Assembly: GCF_029714325.1 (NCBI RefSeq)
Contig: NZ_CP121666.1
Coordinates: forward strand, 4,278,001 to 4,342,000
Direction: 5' to 3'
From: Bradyrhizobium sp. CB1717
GTDB lineage: Bacteria > Pseudomonadota > Alphaproteobacteria > Rhizobiales > Xanthobacteraceae
DNA length: 64,000 nucleotides
Part shown: piece after piece, positions 39,912 to 48,534 of the stretch
Layout of the letters: every line of letters starts with the position of its first letter
How positions within the stretch are numbered: position 1 is the first letter of the stretch
Notes under the pieces: model-generated
Seen by the model: the letters and a program-made list of their open reading frames with translations, nothing else
The model's database searches: none
What the model was told of the DNA's origin: nothing
Position numbers and translations under genes: made by a program

Positions 39912-41276
39912 ATGCAGACAATGGCCATGCCACAACCGACCGCGAGCGAGGCCGCGGTCCGCTACCTCATCACGAACTACAGTCCAAAGGGCAACAAGGT
40001 CGGCTGGCTGATGATGGCCTCGATCCTGGTCGAGGCGTGGGATCTGTATTCGATCGCCTTCGTGCTGATCTTCATCAAGGAGCAGTACAATCCCGATCCG
40101 CTGATGCTGGGCCTTGCCGCGGCGGGCACGCAAGGCGGCGCCCTGATCGGCGCGCTGCTCGGCGGCTGGCTGTCCGACAAGATCGGCCGCCGCGTCATGT
40201 TCCTGGTGACGATGGTGCTGTTCATCGTGCTGGCGCTGGCGCAGGCCTTCGTGCCCAGCGTCGGCTGGCTCGTCGTGATCCGCTTCCTGTTCGGCATTCC
40301 GCTCGGCTCCGACATCTCGACCGGCTACACCTACATCATGGAATCCATGGCCAAGGGTGAGCGCGAGGTCATGGGCAACCGCTGGCAGTTCATGTTCGCC
40401 GTCGGCGAAGTCATGACCATCGGCGTCATCGTGATCTTCCTGCTGATCGACATGCAGCACGAGATGCTGTGGCGCGTGACGCTCGGCCTCGGCGCGGTGC
40501 CGGCGCTCATCATCCTTCTCATGCGTCACGACGTGCCGGAGACGGCGGTGTGGCTGGTGCAGAAGGGGCGCTATCGCGAGGCCAAGCAGGTCGCGCGCGA
40601 GATGTTCAACGACAATCTCGACATGCTGCCGGACCATGACGTGGAGGTGCCGAAGGTCTCGACCCGCGCGTTCCTCGCCGATCTCAAGAAGGATCCGATC
40701 CGCTGGCGCGCCACGGTCTACGGCTGGATCGCTTGTTTCACCCAGGCGAGCGAGTTCTCGACCTTCGCGTTCTATCTGCCGGTACTCTTCGTCATGGTCG
40801 GCGTATCGAGCGTGCTCGGCATCAATCTGGTGACGATGGCGTTGTTCTCGTTCGCCGCTCTGTCCGGCTGGGTCGGGCCGCTGCTGACGCCGAAGATCGG
40901 CCATCGCGGTATCGCGATCGCGGGCTTCTCGATCGTGATGGCCTCGCTGCTGGTCGCGGCCTTCGCGCTCTACACCGACAACAAGATGCTGCTGCCGTTC
41001 GCGGCTGCCGCCATGCTGTGGGGCCACTATTGGGACGCGTCGAACTGCATGACGATCCCGACCATGGTCGCCAAGCCGAAATATCGCGGCACCGCCAGCG
41101 GCTTCGCCTACATGTTCGTGAAGCTGCCGTCGTTCCTGGCGATCTTCCTGTTCCCGACGGTGTTCGCCGCGATCGGGCAGGCGAATGCCACGCTGATGGT
41201 CGCGATCTTCCCGCTGATCGGATTGCTCGCGGCAATCTTCATCCTGCCGGAAGTCTACGGCTACGAGAACGACTGA
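39912..41276 (+). CDS. MFS transporter, sugar-acid/organic-acid type
   Basis: The product has 454 residues with twelve transmembrane helices and the MFS signature loop GGWLSDKIGRRVMFLVTMVL between TM2 and TM3. The central region ETAVWLVQKGRYREAKQVAR is typical of the metabolite:H+ symporter or sugar-porter-like group. It is placed beside the GntR gene and the aldonate catabolic genes, so an aldonate is a plausible substrate (inference). RBS GAGAGGACCAGAC. A hairpin follows the stop. Confidence 0.93.
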   Translation: MQTMAMPQPTASEAAVRYLITNYSPKGNKVGWLMMASILVEAWDLYSIAFVLIFIKEQYNPDPLMLGLAAAGTQGGALIGALLGGWLSDKIGRRVMFLVTMVLFIVLALAQAFVPSVGWLVVIRFLFGIPLGSDISTGYTYIMESMAKGEREVMGNRWQFMFAVGEVMTIGVIVIFLLIDMQHEMLWRVTLGLGAVPALIILLMRHDVPETAVWLVQKGRYREAKQVAREMFNDNLDMLPDHDVEVPKVSTRAFLADLKKDPIRWRATVYGWIACFTQASEFSTFAFYLPVLFVMVGVSSVLGINLVTMALFSFAALSGWVGPLLTPKIGHRGIAIAGFSIVMASLLVAAFALYTDNKMLLPFAAAAMLWGHYWDASNCMTIPTMVAKPKYRGTASGFAYMFVKLPSFLAIFLFPTVFAAIGQANATLMVAIFPLIGLLAAIFILPEVYGYEND

Positions 41277-41282
41277 CAAATT

Positions 41283-41314
41283 GCCCGGTCGCGGCCTGAT
41301 GGCCGCGATCGGGC
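41283..41314 (+). terminator. Hairpin terminator candidate after the MFS gene
   Basis: Stem GCCCGGTCGCGGCC/GGCCGCGATCGGGC, 13 of 14 paired, loop TGAT, directly after the stop. There is no T tract on the plus strand; it may function with rho or act as a convergent boundary. Confidence 0.5.
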
Positions 41315-41367
41315 TCGTTGCGCTACGGGCTGATGCACCGCAAACACTTACAGTGAATTCGCTGCCG

Positions 41368-42618
41368 CTACCTGATTGCCGCCGCCAGCGCCGCGATCAG
41401 AGCGGGCGGCGTCACCAGCATACCGAGCTTGAGGAACGGCCAGGCGCTGAGCTCGATCTTCTCCCGCCGGAGCGCAACCAGCCAGAGGATGGTGGCGAGC
41501 GATCCCGTCACCGACATGTTCGGTCCGAGATCGACGCCGATCAGGATCGCGCTGACGACGGGCGCGGGCAGATGATCGCTGGCGGCGACAGAGCCGGCGA
41601 CGAGACCGACCGGAAGATTGTTGGCGACATTGGTGGCGATTGCGGTCGCGATGCCGACGCTCCAGGCAGCTTTCGGAATCGATTGCGCGACCGCCTGGTG
41701 CAGCAGCGCGCTGAGCTGCCCGATTACGCCGGTCTTGACCAGCGTTTCCACCATGACGAAGAGCCCGCCGACCAGCGGCAGCACGCTCCAGGACACGCCC
41801 CGCAGCACAGGCAGCGGTGATTGCCGGCTCAGCAGCAGCACGATCGCGGCTGTCGCCACGCCGCAGATGAAGGTCGGCAGGCCGAGTTGCCTGTCCAGCG
41901 CGGAGGCCGTGACCAGGACAACGCCGATCGCGATGATGCCCACGGCCGTCAGCTTGCCGCCGCGGCCGAGCTTTGGATGCGGCACGCTGCGCGCAATCGT
42001 CTCTTCCTTCAGCGCGCGGTGCTGGGTCAGGCGCAGGACGACATAGGTGAGCAGGATCGAGGCCGCCGAGGGCAGGGCGAACAGGCGCAGCCATTCAGTG
42101 AGGTGCGGCATGTGCGCGCCGAACACGACGAGGTTGGCGGGATTGGAGATCGGCAATACGAAGCTTGCGGCATTGGCGATGAAGGCGCAGACGAAGAGAT
42201 AGGGCAGCGGTTTCGCGCCAGCCGCGCGCGTCGCGGCATAGACGGCCGGCGTCAGCACGATCGCGGTGGCGTCGTTCGAGAGCAGCACGGTGACCAGCGT
42301 GCCGACGAGATAGATCAGCAGGAACAGCCGCTGCGGCGAGCCGCCTGCATATTCGACCGCGAGCGCGGCGAGATAGTCGAACAGGCCTTCGAGCCGGGCG
42401 AGCTCGGCGATCAGCATCATGCCGATCAGGAAGAGATAGACGTCGAGGCCTTTCTCGATGCCGACAAGCGCATCCTGCCACGGAAGCAAACCGAGCAGCA
42501 CAAGGGCGCCGGCGCCGATGACGGCCCAGATCGCCTCGGGCAGGCGGAACGGGCGGATAATGACGCCTGCGGTCGCAAGCACAATGATGCTCCAGGCCCA
42601 GATGGCGTCAGACGGCAC
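41368..42618 (-). CDS. ArsB/NhaD-like ion transporter
   Basis: The product has 416 residues, almost all membrane (SIIVLATAGVIIRPFRLPEA, VYLFLIGMMLIAELARLEGL, LVTVLLSNDATAIVLTPAVY). The SNDA and NLPVG motifs and the LLSNDATAIVLTP loop belong to the arsenite/citrate/Na+:H+ ion-transporter superfamily. The ion is not known; no arsR or arsC is adjacent, so arsenite efflux is not implied. A GTG at 42618 with GAGGAC upstream is the start. 25 bases from the MFS gene upstream on the same strand. Confidence 0.9.
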   Translation of the reverse strand: MPSDAIWAWSIIVLATAGVIIRPFRLPEAIWAVIGAGALVLLGLLPWQDALVGIEKGLDVYLFLIGMMLIAELARLEGLFDYLAALAVEYAGGSPQRLFLLIYLVGTLVTVLLSNDATAIVLTPAVYAATRAAGAKPLPYLFVCAFIANAASFVLPISNPANLVVFGAHMPHLTEWLRLFALPSAASILLTYVVLRLTQHRALKEETIARSVPHPKLGRGGKLTAVGIIAIGVVLVTASALDRQLGLPTFICGVATAAIVLLLSRQSPLPVLRGVSWSVLPLVGGLFVMVETLVKTGVIGQLSALLHQAVAQSIPKAAWSVGIATAIATNVANNLPVGLVAGSVAASDHLPAPVVSAILIGVDLGPNMSVTGSLATILWLVALRREKIELSAWPFLKLGMLVTPPALIAALAAAIR

Positions 42619-42643
42619 GGTTAGTCCTCGATGTGGAACGGGT

Positions 42644-43918
42644 TCATTCGGCAGCGATATCCGATGTCGGCGGCGCTGTCTTCCCCTGCGGCTGCAAGGC
42701 GCCATGCCGCGTCTCGGGGAAGGCGAGGAGGCAGATGACGGCGCCGATCGCCGCGACCAGACCGAGCGTGATGAAGGCCGCACTGTAGCCCGCGCCGACC
42801 ACGACGAAGCCGGCGAGCGCTGTCGACAGCGCAGCTCCGATGCCCTGAGCGGTGATGACCGCGCCTTGCGCGACGTTGAAGCGCCCGGTGTTGCGCATGA
42901 GGTCGGCGACGATGACGGGGAAGATGGCGCCGTAGATGCCGGCGCCGACGCCGTCGAGGAGCTGCACGCCGACCAGCCAGAACGGATTGTCGGAGAGCGT
43001 GTAGAGCGCGCCGCGAACAGGCAGGATCAGGAGTGCCGCGAGGAAGAAGCGCTTGTGTCCCCACCGGTCGGCTCTCGCGCCGACCAGCATCGCGAACGGC
43101 ACCATGACCAATTGCGCCGCGACGATGCAGGCCGACATCAGGCTGGTGCCCATGTTCTTGTCCTGAAGTGCGAGCTTCTGCCCGACCAGCGGCAGCATGG
43201 CTGCGTTGGCGAGATGGAAGAGCAGGACGCAGATCGCGAACACGAGCAGGGGGCGGCAGGTCAGCAGCACGGCGAGGCCCGTGGGTTGCTCGCGCGCGCT
43301 GTCGCCGTCGGCATCGTGCAGCCCGCGGGCGAGGTCGTGGTCGATTGCCTGTTCGGGGATGGCGACAATGCTGACGAGGCTTGCAATCGCCATCGCGCCG
43401 AGCAGGTAGAACACGACGGTCGGCCCGAACCAATAGGCGGAGAGCCCTGCAAGTGTCGCCGCGACAGCGTTGCCGGCGTGATTGAAGGTCTCGTTACGGC
43501 CAATCCGCCGGGTAAAGGCGGCGTGGCCGAAGATACCGAGCGAGACGGCCGCAATCGCCGGAGGAAAGATCACGACGGCAGCCTGTGCTACCCCTTGCGA
43601 GATCGCGACCGGCAGGAACGCCGGAAACAAAGGCAGTGACAGCGAGGCTGCTGTCACCATGATGGCGGCGACAACCATCACCGCTCGCTTCGCTCGCGTC
43701 GCGTCGACCAGCGCTCCGGCGGGCGTCTGTGCCAAGATGCCGGCGATCGTCGCGATCGACATCACCAGGCCAATGCGCGCTTCGTCCCAATGCTGCTCGG
43801 TGAGGAGATAGACGGCGAGATAGGGGCCGAGCCCGTCGCGGACGTCGGCAAGGAAGAAATTGGTCGCATCCAGCGCGCGGCTGGCGCGCCTTGTCTGATC
43901 GGGGTCTTGGCTCGACAT
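42644..43918 (-). CDS. MFS transporter
   Basis: The product has 424 residues with about 12 transmembrane segments. N-terminal LDATNFFLADVRDGLGPYLA and the loop GALVDATRAKRAVMVVAAIM, plus a central NETFNHAGNAVAATLAG, are typical of MFS drug/metabolite transporters (a group related to BtlA or YfcJ). The substrate is unknown. The ATG at 43918 follows GAGACACCG. It is probably co-transcribed with the ArsB-like gene downstream and the small EamA gene upstream (60 bases away). Confidence 0.9.
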   Translation of the reverse strand: MSSQDPDQTRRASRALDATNFFLADVRDGLGPYLAVYLLTEQHWDEARIGLVMSIATIAGILAQTPAGALVDATRAKRAVMVVAAIMVTAASLSLPLFPAFLPVAISQGVAQAAVVIFPPAIAAVSLGIFGHAAFTRRIGRNETFNHAGNAVAATLAGLSAYWFGPTVVFYLLGAMAIASLVSIVAIPEQAIDHDLARGLHDADGDSAREQPTGLAVLLTCRPLLVFAICVLLFHLANAAMLPLVGQKLALQDKNMGTSLMSACIVAAQLVMVPFAMLVGARADRWGHKRFFLAALLILPVRGALYTLSDNPFWLVGVQLLDGVGAGIYGAIFPVIVADLMRNTGRFNVAQGAVITAQGIGAALSTALAGFVVVGAGYSAAFITLGLVAAIGAVICLLAFPETRHGALQPQGKTAPPTSDIAAE

Positions 43919-43984
43919 CGGTGTCTCGATCGAGGAGCGGAAACGTCCGGGCAGAAACGGACGTCGCGGCATTTTTGCTTCGCT

Positions 43985-44425
43985 TCAGAACTTCACGGCC
44001 AGCAACACCGCGCCGGCGCCGATCATGGCGATGCCGAACCAGCCCTGGGCCGTTGGACGCTCGCCGAGAAAGGCGAACGCGAACAGCGCGACCAGGACGA
44101 CGCTGAGCTTGTCGATCGGCGCGACCAGCGTGGCAGGACCGAGCTTGAGTGCGCGAAAATAGCAGAGCCATGAGGCGCCGGTCGCCAGTCCCGACAATAC
44201 CAGGAACAGCCAGGTTTTTGAGGAGACCGCCGAGGGCACGACGAATTGCCCGGTGAAGAACAGCAGAGCCGAGAAGGCGAGCAGCACCACGATGGTGCGG
44301 ATGAAGGTGGCGAGGTCCGGATTGATGTTCTCGACGCCGACCTTGGCGAAGATCGCGGTCAGCGCCGCAAAGCAGGCCGACAGCAGCGCCCAGGTCTGCC
44401 AGGCGGAGAAGAGGGCGGGTTTCAT
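43985..44425 (-). CDS. Small EamA-type membrane protein
   Basis: The product has 146 residues with four or five transmembrane segments (WQTWALLSACFAALTAIFAK, FLVLSGLATGASWLCYFRAL, VLVALFAFAFLGERPTAQGW). It is a single EamA/DMT repeat, which suggests a homodimer as in small multidrug-type or YhbE-like transporters. The start at 44425 (MKPALFS) has only a weak ribosome-binding site; an in-frame upstream start would run into the repeat at 44468. Substrate unknown. Confidence 0.85.
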   Translation of the reverse strand: MKPALFSAWQTWALLSACFAALTAIFAKVGVENINPDLATFIRTIVVLLAFSALLFFTGQFVVPSAVSSKTWLFLVLSGLATGASWLCYFRALKLGPATLVAPIDKLSVVLVALFAFAFLGERPTAQGWFGIAMIGAGAVLLAVKF

Positions 44426-44467
44426 ATCATCGGGATCCGTTGTTTCGGGACGGCGCACACCAGCGCC

Positions 44468-44546
44468 GTCATTGCGAGCGCAGCGAAGCAATCTAGAGTC
44501 TTTCCGCGGGGGACAGTCTGGATTGCTTCGCTACGCTCGCAATGAC
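44468..44546. repeat. Palindromic intergenic repeat (GTCATTGCGAGCGCAGCGAA family)
   Basis: Left arm GTCATTGCGAGCGCAGCGAA, continuing GCAATC, and right arm GGATTGCTTCGCTACGCTCG, continuing CAATGAC, are inverse. A third arm-type copy lies at 15070 and a full copy at 50588. Confidence 0.9.
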
Positions 44547-44578
44547 GAATTTGTGGCAGCTTCGTGCAACTATAGCAC

Positions 44579-47044
44579 TCACCGTGCCACCGACAGCTTC
44601 TCCGTAATCGCTTTGCGCAGGATGCGCGAGAGCGATTCGACCGAATAGGGCTTCTGGATCAGCTCGAATCCGCGATGGGCGTTTTCGGCGAGCACGTTGC
44701 TGTAGCCCGAGGTGAGCACGACGGGCAGGCCCGGATAGCGCTCGCGGATGATTCCGGCGAGCTCGACGCCGTTCATGCCGGGCATGATCACGTCGGAGAA
44801 GACGAGGTCGACGGCAAACTCGTTCTCGCCGAGGATCGCGAGCGCCGCGTTGGCGTTGGCGACGCGGCGGACGACATAGCCGAGATCTTCCAGGAGCTCG
44901 GTCGAGAACTGGCCGACATCGTCATTGTCCTCGACCACGAGCACGCGGTAGCCGCGCCCGGTGGTCGCTGCCTCGCTGGTCAGCGCCGCCGCATCCTTCT
45001 CGGTGGCGGGGCTTTGGGCCTGCGGCAGGTAGATGGTGAAGGTCGCGCCTTCGCCCTGCGTGCTCGTCACCGCGATGTCGCCCTCGGATTGCTTTGCGAA
45101 GCCGAACGCCTGGCTGAGACCGAGGCCGGTGCCCTTGCCGACCTCCTTGGTGGTGAAGAACGGTTCGAAAATGGAATCGAGATGTTCCGGCGCGATGCCG
45201 CTGCCGGTATCCTTGACCGAGATCGCGACATAGTCGCCGCCACGTGCCGACTGCGCGCGCAGGCTCGGAATTCCCTGGACCTTGCAGACCGCGATGGTGA
45301 GGCGGCCTTCGCCCTCCATCGCGTCGCGGGCGTTGATGGCGAGGTTGATCAGCGCGGTCTCGAACTGTGCGACGTCGGCGACAGTGAAGCAATCCGTGTC
45401 CTGGATCTCGACGCTGATCTCGATGCGGCCGCCGACCAGCGGCCGGATCAGTTGTGCCACGCCCTCGACCTGGCTGCCGACGTTGAAAATTTGTGGCTTC
45501 AGCGGCTGCCGGCGCGCGAAGGCCAGGAGCTGCGCCGTCAGCTTGGAGGCGCGCTCGACGGTGTCAGAGATGGCGTCGACATAACGGCGGCGGCGCTCTT
45601 CCGGCAGCTCGCGCCGGCGCAGGAAGTCGGTCGCCGAACGGATGATGGTGAGCAGGTTGTTGAAATCGTGCGCGACGCCGCCGGTGAGTTGGCCGATCGC
45701 CTCCATCTTCTGCGACTGCCGCAACGCCTCCTCGCCGAGGCGGCGCTCGGTGATGTCGACGGCCTCGGGCACCGCGCCGGTGATATTGCCGTGGCGGTCG
45801 AGCACCGGGCGCATGCCGAAATCGAAGTCGCGTTCGCCGATCGGCAGGCGCAGCCGCATCTCCAGCCGCACCGCTTCGCCCTTCAGCACCGTCCTGAAGG
45901 CGTCGCGCGCGACATCGCTCATGCCGGGAGTTCCCGTGAACCACGGCGTATCCCAGAACGGCTTGCCGATGACATCCCGCGCCTCGGCGTTGATGCCGTC
46001 GAGTGCGGTCTTGTTGGCGTAGAGCAGTTCGCCACTGAGATCGACCAGGCCCTGATACTGGTTGCTGGTCTCCAGGATCGCGCGCAGCCGGGCCTCGTTG
46101 GATTCGAGCTCGGCGGTGCGCTCGGCGATGCGTTCCTCCAGCGTCTCGTTGAGCCGCCGCAGCTCGATCTCGGCCTGCTTGGCGACGGTGATGTCGTGGG
46201 CGACGCCGATGAAGCCGATATGCTTGCCGGTCGGATCCCAGCGCGGCTGCGATTCCGAGCGCAGCCAGCGCCATTCGCCGCTGGCGTTCCTGTAGCGCGC
46301 TTCCAGCACGAAGGGTTTCAGCGAGGCTTCACCTTGCACCGATTGCTGCAGGACATGCGGCAGGTCGTCCGGATGCAGCACCTTGCGCCAGTCGAAATCG
46401 ATCGCCTGGTCGTAGGGCAGGCCGACGAAGTCAACATAGGCCTGGTTGGCGAAGGAGCGCTTGCGGTCGAGCTTGGTGACCCAGATCGGCACCGGCGCGC
46501 TGTCGGCGATCAGCCGGAAGCGCTCCTCGCTCTCGCGCAGCGTCTCGCGCGCGAGCATCTGGTCGGTGATGTCGATATGGGCGCCGACGAGGCGGATGGC
46601 GCGGCCGTCCTTGTCGCGCTCGAACTTGGCGACGACCCGGATCCAGCGGGTCTCGCCGTCGCTCGGGCGGATGATGCGGTATTCGGCGGTGTAATCTTCG
46701 CTCGCCCCCGAAAGCGCCTCGAAGAAGTGGTTCACCGCCGCGTCGCGGTCATCGGGATGGATACGGTTGACCCAGTCCTCGTGCGACTCGTCGGTGGCCT
46801 CCGGCGGCAGGCCGTGGATCATCAGATATTCCGGCGAGCGGCGGTTCTTGAAGCCCTCGCGGAAGTCGACCTCGACGCCGCCGACTTTGCCGATGCGCTG
46901 GATGCGCGCGAGCTCGGCCTCTCGCTCCTGGAGCGCGCGATAGGCGTTGTCGCGCTCGCGCGCGACGTCTTCGAGGTGCTGGCGCAGCCTTTCGGCGGCG
47001 ATGGTCTCGGGCAAAGGATCGTTCAAGGCGTCGGCCGTTGTCAT
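44579..47044 (-). CDS. PAS-containing hybrid sensor histidine kinase
   Basis: The product has about 821 residues. Three PAS/PAC units follow in turn (YTAEYRIIRPSDGETRWIRV; LEARYRNASGEWRWLRSESQ; a third at ~380-480), then a coiled-coil linker, HisKA with [20 protein letters not shown], HATPase ([20 protein letters not shown]) and a C-terminal receiver with phospho-Asp in LVFSDVIMPGMNGVELAGI. It lacks transmembrane helices, so it is a soluble kinase sensing an internal signal, perhaps redox. The start (47044 or the GTG at 47056) is uncertain. No response regulator is adjacent. Confidence 0.93.
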   Translation of the reverse strand: MTTADALNDPLPETIAAERLRQHLEDVARERDNAYRALQEREAELARIQRIGKVGGVEVDFREGFKNRRSPEYLMIHGLPPEATDESHEDWVNRIHPDDRDAAVNHFFEALSGASEDYTAEYRIIRPSDGETRWIRVVAKFERDKDGRAIRLVGAHIDITDQMLARETLRESEERFRLIADSAPVPIWVTKLDRKRSFANQAYVDFVGLPYDQAIDFDWRKVLHPDDLPHVLQQSVQGEASLKPFVLEARYRNASGEWRWLRSESQPRWDPTGKHIGFIGVAHDITVAKQAEIELRRLNETLEERIAERTAELESNEARLRAILETSNQYQGLVDLSGELLYANKTALDGINAEARDVIGKPFWDTPWFTGTPGMSDVARDAFRTVLKGEAVRLEMRLRLPIGERDFDFGMRPVLDRHGNITGAVPEAVDITERRLGEEALRQSQKMEAIGQLTGGVAHDFNNLLTIIRSATDFLRRRELPEERRRRYVDAISDTVERASKLTAQLLAFARRQPLKPQIFNVGSQVEGVAQLIRPLVGGRIEISVEIQDTDCFTVADVAQFETALINLAINARDAMEGEGRLTIAVCKVQGIPSLRAQSARGGDYVAISVKDTGSGIAPEHLDSIFEPFFTTKEVGKGTGLGLSQAFGFAKQSEGDIAVTSTQGEGATFTIYLPQAQSPATEKDAAALTSEAATTGRGYRVLVVEDNDDVGQFSTELLEDLGYVVRRVANANAALAILGENEFAVDLVFSDVIMPGMNGVELAGIIRERYPGLPVVLTSGYSNVLAENAHRGFELIQKPYSVESLSRILRKAITEKLSVAR

Positions 47045-47276
47045 GCGGGTGCGCACGTGCCGGACCGATATTCACACAGACGGAGCGCGATGGCCATTGC
47101 TTAGAGGAAATAGACTGTCTGGAAGGACCCGCGGCCAGCCAGAACGCGGGAAAAATGCGGTCAACCAACGCCCGGTCTGGCATGTTCCTGATATTGGAAC
47201 GATGCGCCTGCGGACGCGTCTTCGCGAGGCGCCACAACGCTCATTCATAAAACTCCCTTTTCGAAGAGGCTAAATC

Positions 47277-48359
47277 TTGAAGCTCTTTGTCTGTCAGTCC
47301 TGTGGCAACGTCCTCTATTTCGAGAACCGCGCCTGCGGGCGTTGTGGTCACCGCGTCGCCTTCCTCCCGGAGAAGGAGACGATGTCGGCGCTCGAGCCCG
47401 ACGGCGAGGCTCAAAGCGGGACCTGGTCGACGCTGGCCGACAAGGGCAGGGGGCGCATGCTGTGCCGCAATGCCGACTACGACGCCTGCAACTGGCTGAC
47501 GGACACCGGCGACGGCAACGGCTATTGCCGCGCCTGCCGCCACAACGGCATGGTGCCGGACCTGTCGGACCCCGCGCAGCTCGCCCGCTGGCGTGAGCTG
47601 GAGGTGGCAAAGCACCGGCTGTTCTATTCCCTGATCCGCTGGAAGCTGCCGCTCCAGAACCGTCAGGACAATGCGGTGCACGGCCTGATCTTCAACTTCC
47701 TCGCTGACGATCCGAACAGCGGACAAAAGATCATGACCGGCCATGACAACGGCCTGATCACGATCGCGCTGACCGAGGCCGACGACATCGAGCGCGAGCG
47801 GCGCCGGTTGGAGATGGGCGAGCCTTACCGGACGCTGCTCGGGCATTTCCGCCACGAGGTCGGGCATTATTTCTGGGACGTGCTGGTTCAGGGCGGCGGC
47901 AAGCTCGACGAATGCCGCGCGGTGTTCGGCGACGATACGGCCGATTACGGCCAGGCCTTGCAGCGCCATTACGCTGAAGGCGCCCCGGCTGATTGGCAGC
48001 AGAATTACGTCTCGGCCTACGCCACGACGCACCCCTGGGAAGACTTCGCCGAGACCTGGGCGCACTATCTCCACATCGTCGACACCCTGGAGATGGCGTC
48101 CGAGTTCGGCATGGAGGTGCGCCCCAAGGTGGATCGCGACGGGGAGCTGACGGCGCGTATCCGTTTCAACCCCTACGAGGCCAGGGACGTCCAGGCGCTC
48201 ATCGACGCATGGCTGCCCTTCACCTTCGCCATGAACAGCGTCAACCGGGCCATGGGCCTGCGCGACCTCTACCCCTTCATCCTGTCGCCGGCGGTGGTCG
48301 GCAAACTGGGGTTCATTCACGGCCTGGTCCGGGACGTGGCCAAGGCGCGGAAGGCGTAG
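47277..48359 (+). CDS. Zinc-ribbon metallopeptidase-like protein
   Basis: The product has 360 residues. The N-terminus has zinc-ribbon-type Cys pairs (CQSCG, CGRCG) and further Cys (CRNADYDAC, CRACR); the middle carries the metalloprotease motif HEVGHYFW (His193-Glu194-x-x-His197) and a helical C-terminus with DFAETWAHYLHIVDTLEMAS. This layout is found in a family of putative zinc-binding metallopeptidases of proteobacteria (cytoplasmic). The substrate is unknown. The ATG at 47277 follows AGAGGCTAAATC. Confidence 0.85.
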   Translation: MKLFVCQSCGNVLYFENRACGRCGHRVAFLPEKETMSALEPDGEAQSGTWSTLADKGRGRMLCRNADYDACNWLTDTGDGNGYCRACRHNGMVPDLSDPAQLARWRELEVAKHRLFYSLIRWKLPLQNRQDNAVHGLIFNFLADDPNSGQKIMTGHDNGLITIALTEADDIERERRRLEMGEPYRTLLGHFRHEVGHYFWDVLVQGGGKLDECRAVFGDDTADYGQALQRHYAEGAPADWQQNYVSAYATTHPWEDFAETWAHYLHIVDTLEMASEFGMEVRPKVDRDGELTARIRFNPYEARDVQALIDAWLPFTFAMNSVNRAMGLRDLYPFILSPAVVGKLGFIHGLVRDVAKARKA

Positions 48360-48534
48360 GCCGTCCCAAGGGCCTCTCGCGGCTGTTTCGGTCTTGCGCT
48401 GGTACGCCAGAGCGGCCCGGATTTAGACCGTTGCCTCCGGCCCATTTTGATGTACCACGGGAGCCACACGGCCCGTCCCATAGGCCCCAACGGCCGGGGA
48501 AGGGTCCCGCCCAAGGTCGAGACTCAAGAAAAGC

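Noticed and set aside
39024..41279. A 751-codon minus-strand frame over the GntR and MFS genes.
   Set aside because: Antisense to a regulator and a 12-helix transporter with clear motifs; His/Asp/Arg-rich shadow.
41368..42618. Arsenic-resistance cluster because of the ArsB-like protein.
   Set aside because: No arsR or arsC is adjacent; the protein belongs to a broad ion-transporter superfamily, so arsenite export is not claimed.
44675..47104. An 809-codon open frame opposite the PAS hybrid kinase.
   Set aside because: The minus-strand kinase has all expected blocks; this frame has no domain and the usual Gly/Arg/Asp shadow composition.
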